From assembly GCA_947568835.1 (NCBI GenBank), contig OX387602.1:29994133-30058132 (forward strand): a DNA stretch of 64,000 nt, read 5' to 3'. The notes under the pieces are model-generated. The model was not told where the DNA came from and ran no database searches. It saw only the letters and a program-made list of their open reading frames with translations. A program made the position numbers and the translations under genes. Origin of the DNA: Protonemura montana. Lineage: Eukaryota; Arthropoda; Insecta; Plecoptera; Nemouridae. The stretch's first letter is position 1, and each line of letters begins with the position of its first letter. Positions 58,875 to 64,000 of this stretch are shown in pieces.

Positions 58875-61800
58875 CTAGTACCGGTATCTCCGACCGTCGG
58901 GCTTGGGATAATTGTACCCGTCAGCGCCTCCACCCCCGGCGCCTCCACCCCCGGTGCCACCAGTGCCTCCGACGTTCCCCCCTCCGCCTCCCGGTGCCCC
59001 GCCGCCTCCTGCAGGTCGGGAAGGCGCTGGTGGCGCAGGGTTGGCAGTACCTTCGTATTTGACCTGCGGCTTGTAGCCATCCTTGTCGGCCACGTAGTCG
59101 ACGGTGAGGGTGCGTCCGTCGGGCAGCTGCACGTGGTAAGAGCCCTTAGCGTCGTCGCCCATGCGCGACTCGCGGTGCCCGAAGTCGTTGCCCGAAGCCG
59201 CATCCTGCACCTCGTACGAGAACTCGTAGTTGGCGGGAGCCTGTGGACGGTACCGAGGTTAAGCAACACTGCGCTGAGTCAGGTATTGGATGGGGGACCA
59301 TCGTATACATGACCAGTTCTGTTCGGGAGAGAGGTTGGAGGGATGAAAGTTAGTACAGCAACTTCACTCGCCTTGCTTATCAACCTCTCGACAGCATGGA
59401 TTTGTGGAGGAATCCTGTTGTTCGAGTTGTACCGTCCTTCGGAAAGGACGTTAAGCCGGTGGTCCCCTTGGTGCTCTTCGACAGGAGTAGGCTACGTGCC
59501 GGCACCGGGTTTACCCTCCTCCCTTCTTGGCTAAATTAGGTTCGTCATCATCCACTCATTCACCGACGCCATTAGACCAGTGCCGCATGGCCATATGTCA
59601 AAACAAAGGGTCGTTTTATTATTATGAACACTATAACCGTCTCAAAAATTGATGCCCAGCGGGGACTCGAACCCCGATCTCCACCTGTCGCGGGTGTTGC
59701 TCTAACCCATTGAGCTACTTGGACACTGCAGCTTTTTGAGACGATTTTAGTGTATTTTAGTGTATATTTACGGTTATAGTGTTCATAATAATAAAATACC
59801 CCGCGCATTGCAAGCGTTTGAAATTGAAATAAGATGTCATCCAAAGGGTCGTTCTGTCAATCCATCTGACGGCATTTCACTGCCACATATCACCGGGTGT
59901 AAAACAGCGCCCGTTTAAGTCACAACGCCAACATATAGCGACAGGCGCTGTCCCGTCAGAGAGGCGCGTCAATGGCTTGCTTGAGTCACGGCCCAGTGGA
60001 ATAGATCACCCACCGAAGGTTGTCGCTCTAATTACTAGGTCGGTCTACTTGATTGTTGCTCTACAACTCGAAGATGAGACGTGTGCTCGGCATAAGGACT
60101 GCGCCAAGGTCCTCGACGCTCGCCGAGATGATGGAGATGGTTCGCTACTTTGCATGTGTTACGCATTGTTGTTTGGCTGCTGATGCCACAAGCTTTGATT
60201 CCGATTTTATTTCTAAACAGTTTTGTTGTCCTAGACAAGTCTGTTGTGCGAGTAGAAATTGGACGGGATTCAATTAGTTTTAGGCATGACTTTCGATTTT
60301 GTTTGCATGTTTGAGACTGCCTGGGCAATTGCTCTATTGATATGAAAATGATTTTGCTATTTGTCAGGTAGCTTTCAATGCTATCTATGCTATCTGTCAT
60401 TTTTGTATCTTTGATGTATATTTTAAACGCTATCTTTGTTGTTTTGAGTAACGATGAAGAGGTCATCAAGTTTGTACAACAATAAATCATGGTCGAAATT
60501 TTGACTCGTCCCCACAGAGTGTTTTAATAGAGAGTAGAGCTCATAATATACAATTTGGAAATCCGCCACGCTTTTTCTTTAACAGTGGATAAAACGTTAG
60601 ACAACAGATTCCCAAAGCGATATAAGTTGTGAGATGTTGTCGGCGTTTCGTTGTCAACACCTGTTTCTTTTTTTATATTTAGGCTCCTGTCCCACGGCCC
60701 GGCAGAGGATTCGTTAACAAATGTCAGTCAAACCAAATGAATCGCGCAAATACCTAACTGTCAAAAACGCCTAGCATTGTCACATTCCACCAAGGGGTTA
60801 AATTATTTCACGCGGGGTTCCTTGAAAATAGATGCGAAAACGAGTGCAAAAAGCCCCGTACATCGCGGAATGTTCACCGTCGGATCCTAATGAAGACATC
60901 AGTCCGCCCGTCGTGTAAACTCGTTAAAAGTAACCAGCAATTAAAGGGAATTACAGTTTTTCCTCAACACCGCTCATTTATGCGAGGAGATAGATTACGA
61001 TCGCCAGCTGTACACAGCCACTCGGATAGCAGTTCGCGACCGAATCACCACAGCAAAACAAAAAACCACAACCCGATCAATCTAACCCAGTTAAGAACTA
61101 GCTTCGGCGCAGCGTCGGCGCAGCGTCGGCGCAGCGCGCGTTGCGTCACGAATTGCACCGAACCGTTGCCTAAGCCTGCGCAATGCGATCTCTGCTACGC
61201 TCATCGCTGATAATTATTCAAAATTAAATATGAAAATAAAAGTCTGTTTCTGCGTAATAGACGTTGCGCAGACTAACTTTGAACGCCTATTACTCTGCTC
61301 TCCCTGATGCATGCATGTAACAAAAGATTAAATATGTAACGTGCCATCCTTGCTTTGCATGATGTTGCTATTCGAGAAGAGGCTCGATAATAATAGTACA
61401 AAATTCACTAGGGCGGAAAGATACGCTTGCTTTATATGCAAACAATTGATTTTTCTAGAGTTTCTCTTCGGCATTCACAAGCATGCTCCGATAAAGGATG
61501 GGCAAGCCCGAAGGGTTGTACCAATACGATCATCTTTGTCGGCCGTCTGTCAATCATGAGCTGAAGGATTGACTTGAAGTTGGAGTTAGAAAACTTAGCG
61601 CTAATGACGAGGCGTCGATGGTTCTGATTAATTGTCTCGCCAGACTCGATTACAGAGAATTGCTCCCATATTTTAAAACGGGTAATTGATTATTATTATT
61701 GCCCGAATTAATTGGAATTTTATCGTTTTTTTTTACCCGCCAGCATATGCATAAGGCACGGTCATGCTATCATAAATTCAGGAGATTCAGGATAATGCTA

Positions 61801-63174
61801 AGGGTTTGAGCTGCCAGCACTTCCACCACCCAGCTTGGACATATAGGGTATACAAGGACGCCTCTAGAAAGAGTCCAGACATGCGGCAAGGGGGGCGATG
61901 ATGTAAATATGTTCCACAACGGGCCAACACGTGTATCCCAAAAAAGAAATCACATTTTTTTCCTGGTTTTCCTGGACTGCGTTCTTACCGAGGGGCCGTC
62001 GTCCCCGCCGCCACCGCCTCCCCCGCTGCCGCCACCACCTCGACCTGGGGGCAGGTAAGATTTGTCCTGCGCGCGCGCAGATGTCGCCGCGAGCGCCGCG
62101 ACGCCGAACAGAAGAGCGAGCTGCGGGAAGAAATGGCGACCTAGAGTTGGCCAACTAATTCGTTTAACAAAGAGAAGGAGCCGGATTCACAAAGCAGAGT
62201 TAACCTCCATAAATCTGTGGGTTAAGTTGCTATCACCATGGTAACAATCTCTGAAAATAAAGAAACATCGTCCGTGATTGACTGATCATCAACTCTGGAG
62301 GTTGGACTGAAACTCTGGTTTGTAGATGCGGCCCTAGACTTTCTTACCTTGACGTGCCCCGTGAGCCAACACAATTTTCAAAAATGCGTCAACGAGGAAA
62401 TTTTAGATTAAGCGGAACCTGTGGGTACCTGCGGATTTTGCTCAATAAGTTAAAAAAAATAAGAAAATAAAAAATATTTTATTTTTTTTAGGATCGGATA
62501 ATGCTTGTTCTCGTGAGCCTGAGAACCAAATGTTTTAAGAGTAACTTCGATTCTAGTGAGGTTTAAAAACTGAATGAAGCTCTGACAGATGAAGCTGTGA
62601 ACTTTCCAACACCTTCCAAGAATGAGAAGTTTATATACAGCTCAACTGCCGATGCTGATTTGCGCTAAAGCATTTGGGAAAACTGCAGCCCGGAAACGAG
62701 CATTTTCAGAAGACTTTTCTCCTGCAAGGACTTCATCGCGCAGAATGCGGATTAAAACGACTGCAGATCGCGTTCATTCACAGCCGCCTCGTTAAACCGG
62801 TTCGCTGTACAAGCATCGCAATAGGTACTGCTGCGAAACATTGCACGATGCAGCTGGCAGTGATTTAGAATGATTTGTTTTACCCATCCTAGATCGCTGG
62901 AACGAATTCAGGACAAAGGAGTGAAAGATGATCTGGGGATAATTCACTACGGCCGCCTATAGTTGAGTTCCCCTTGAGATGCACATGGTGCTTTTGTGCT
63001 GACAGATATTCGGTCTGCAGGTGTCGACATCGTGAATTCAAATGCCATTTTAAAGTCGATTTACCAAAATGTGCAAAACACTTAGCCACTCCGCCGCAAT
63101 AAGCAATACTTTGCTCGACAGTAATTACTCTAAAACTATTATAAGAAGAATGTGAACATAGTTCTTACTTTCAT
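58875..63174 (-). CDS. Cuticle gene G: short Gly-rich RR-2 cuticle protein
   Basis: Exons 63169-63174 (Met-Lys), 61989-62120 and 58875-59240, phase-0 introns, predict 167 residues, the shortest of the cluster. The signal peptide (MKLALLFGVAALAATSARA) is followed by QDKSYLPPGRGGG. Exon 2 is only 44 codons and holds a Gly-rich stretch (GGGSGGGGGGDDGPS) with no YGAP repeats. Exon 3 opens APANYEFSYEVQDAASGNDF (Ala for the usual Glu) with the RR-2 domain (GHRESRMGDDAKGSYHVQLP, DGRTLTVDYVADKDGYKPQV, KYEG). A Pro/Gly-rich tail follows (APPAPSRPAGGGG, GGTGGTGGGG) ending RRYRY. The intron-2 acceptor (GTCCACAG) sits only 12 bp from a SINE insertion. Intron 2 (2.7 kb) also holds a tRNA-like foldback element. 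Confidence 0.85.
59253..59616 (+). mobile_element. 5S rRNA-headed SINE, copy 9, inside gene G intron 2
   Basis: Plus sense, antisense to gene G. It starts within the 5S A-box region (CCGAGGTTAAGCAAC), then a full body (CTCGACAGCATGGATTTGTG). The tail is cut at AAAACAAAGGGTCGTT, where the foldback element starts. Confidence 0.82.
59614..59796. mobile_element. Foldback element with 27-bp perfect inverted repeats around a tRNA-like core
   Basis: The inverted repeats at 59614-59640 and 59770-59796 match at all 27 positions (key word GAACACTATAACCGT). A second inner inverted pair GTCTCAAAAA/TTTTTGAGAC surrounds the tRNA-like sequence. The 12-bp direct repeat CAAAGGGTCGTT occurs at 59604-59615 and 59842-59853 and may be a target duplication of the whole insertion. 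Confidence 0.7.
59653..59725 (-). tRNA. tRNA-like core (anticodon position CGA), not a functional tRNA
   Basis: The D arm (TAGCTCAATGGGTTAGAGC) and T arm (CGGGGTTCGAGTCCCCG) are well formed, so A and B boxes are present. The anticodon stem has a mismatch, position 33 is G not T, and the acceptor stem is imperfect. It lies inside the foldback element. Confidence 0.5.
59854..61988 (-). other. Rest of intron 2 of gene G
   Basis: An 11-bp unit CGGCGCAGCGT is repeated three times near 61104-61137. No exon seen. Confidence 0.4.
62168..62336. mobile_element. MITE-like palindromic repeat in gene G intron 1
   Basis: The ends are imperfect inverted repeats: GGATTCACAAAGCAGAGTTA and ACCTCC on the left, GGAGGTTGGACTGAAACTCT and GGTTTGTAGATG on the right. 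The centre holds TATCACCATGGTAACAA. A partial relative lies at 40236. Confidence 0.55.
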
Positions 63175-63232
63175 TCTGGAGATGTGCCGCTTTTGCTGGT
63201 TGAATCAAACTTCTTGAGATCGGAGATGTCAC

Positions 63233-63264
63233 TGAAGATGTCACCAAAACATCTGCTATTTATA
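63233..63264 (-). promoter_or_regulatory. Core promoter of cuticle gene G
   Basis: Minus-strand TATAAATA starts at 63264 and CTTCAGTG has its A at 63233, 31 nt downstream. The ATG lies 59 nt further on. Confidence 0.7.
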
Positions 63265-64000
63265 CTCAGAAAAAGACGGGCTAAAACAGTCGAAAACTAA
63301 TTAAAACCGAATGTAATCGCGTATAATCTAGGTTTCCAACGCAAACCGCTGCAATCACAAGGCGATGGAATCGTTTAGGACAGCCCATTCATCACGGCAG
63401 CATTGCTGGTGCAGGTAATTGCCGGTCTTGCCTGTCAATTTGCAGACGTTCTGCAGGCGATACCCCGTCAAGACGCTCGTGACCCGGGGTCAATGGGGCC
63501 GTCGCCGTGGAGGTGACGATCGCAGACAGCGGCGAGGCGACTTGCGGCAACGCAGTGGGGCACACCCTTGTTCAGTGACCAGTGAATAGCACAGTGAGTA
63601 TCTAATAAAACTCGTAATAACAGAGTTATCTCAAAATGCAGCCTGAAAATTGATTTGTATTCATTCCATAGCCGAATATAGCGACTGCTCAAGACATAAG
63701 TTTTTATTTGGGTGCGAAATGTCTTCATCAATATCGTTTCCAGTAAGAACTGGGAGCGAGCAGCTAAGTTAGCTCGATGAAATGTTGAAAGTGCAAGCGT
63801 GCAAGGAATTCAGAGACTCCAGAGGCACATGAAATATCAAAATACTGCAACAAAAGTGATTGAATTCAACAAATGTGTATGTATACAAGCACTCAACGGA
63901 CACAGCTTTGATTTACTTTTACTTCTAGTTTGATGATCGGCAGCTGCGGCAAGCGTTCATCGATTTCAGTAAAGCAGCGTATTGCACCTTCAGGTGGTTG
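63265..64000. other. Window end upstream of gene G
   Basis: No gene or recognised element seen. Confidence 0.3.

Overview
This is a eukaryotic window, almost certainly from an arthropod and probably a crustacean. That is inferred from Rebers-Riddiford (RR-2/pro-resilin type) cuticle proteins, three-exon spliced genes, TATA plus TCAGT initiator core promoters, and SINEs built on a 5S rRNA head. A barnacle would fit but is only a guess. There are no bacterial features. About a tenth of the window is coding; the rest is introns, intergenic DNA and transposon debris.

Layout. (1) 1-4.5 kb (+): the 3' end of an unidentified gene with a fibronectin type III domain, five exons ending at 4438. (2) 5.4-63.3 kb: a cluster of seven cuticle / pro-resilin-like genes, called A to G here. 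A (9.6-5.8 kb, -), B (18.5-15.4, -), C (31.0-28.7, -), D (35.2-37.4, +), E (44.0-42.1, -), F (52.9-49.9, -) and G (63.2-58.9, -). Only D is on the plus strand.

Each cluster gene has the same plan. A TATA box lies 31-34 nt upstream of a CAGT-type initiator. A tiny first exon of 2-4 codons starts the signal peptide. A phase-0 intron follows, then exon 2, which completes the signal peptide and in B, C, D and F carries elastomer-like YGAP/YNAP repeats. A second phase-0 intron precedes exon 3, which in six of the genes opens with (E/A)PANYEF and encodes the RR-2 chitin-binding domain. Gene A keeps the plan but has a diverged exon 3. The products should be secreted into the cuticle, where the RR-2 domain binds chitin and the Tyr-rich repeats form a rubber-like, possibly dityrosine cross-linked matrix.

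Spaces between and inside the genes hold a 5S-rRNA-headed SINE family (about ten copies or fragments), a Penelope-like terminal repeat in three places, foldback/MITE elements, tRNA-like sequences and a LINE fragment. Points that stand out are the shared core promoter, a GC-AG intron in gene D, near-identical RR-2 exons with matching intron edges in D, E and F, two SINE copies with a precisely trimerised 91-bp head, and an orphan cluster-type promoter at 24.2 kb. All exon joins are read by eye and need transcript support.
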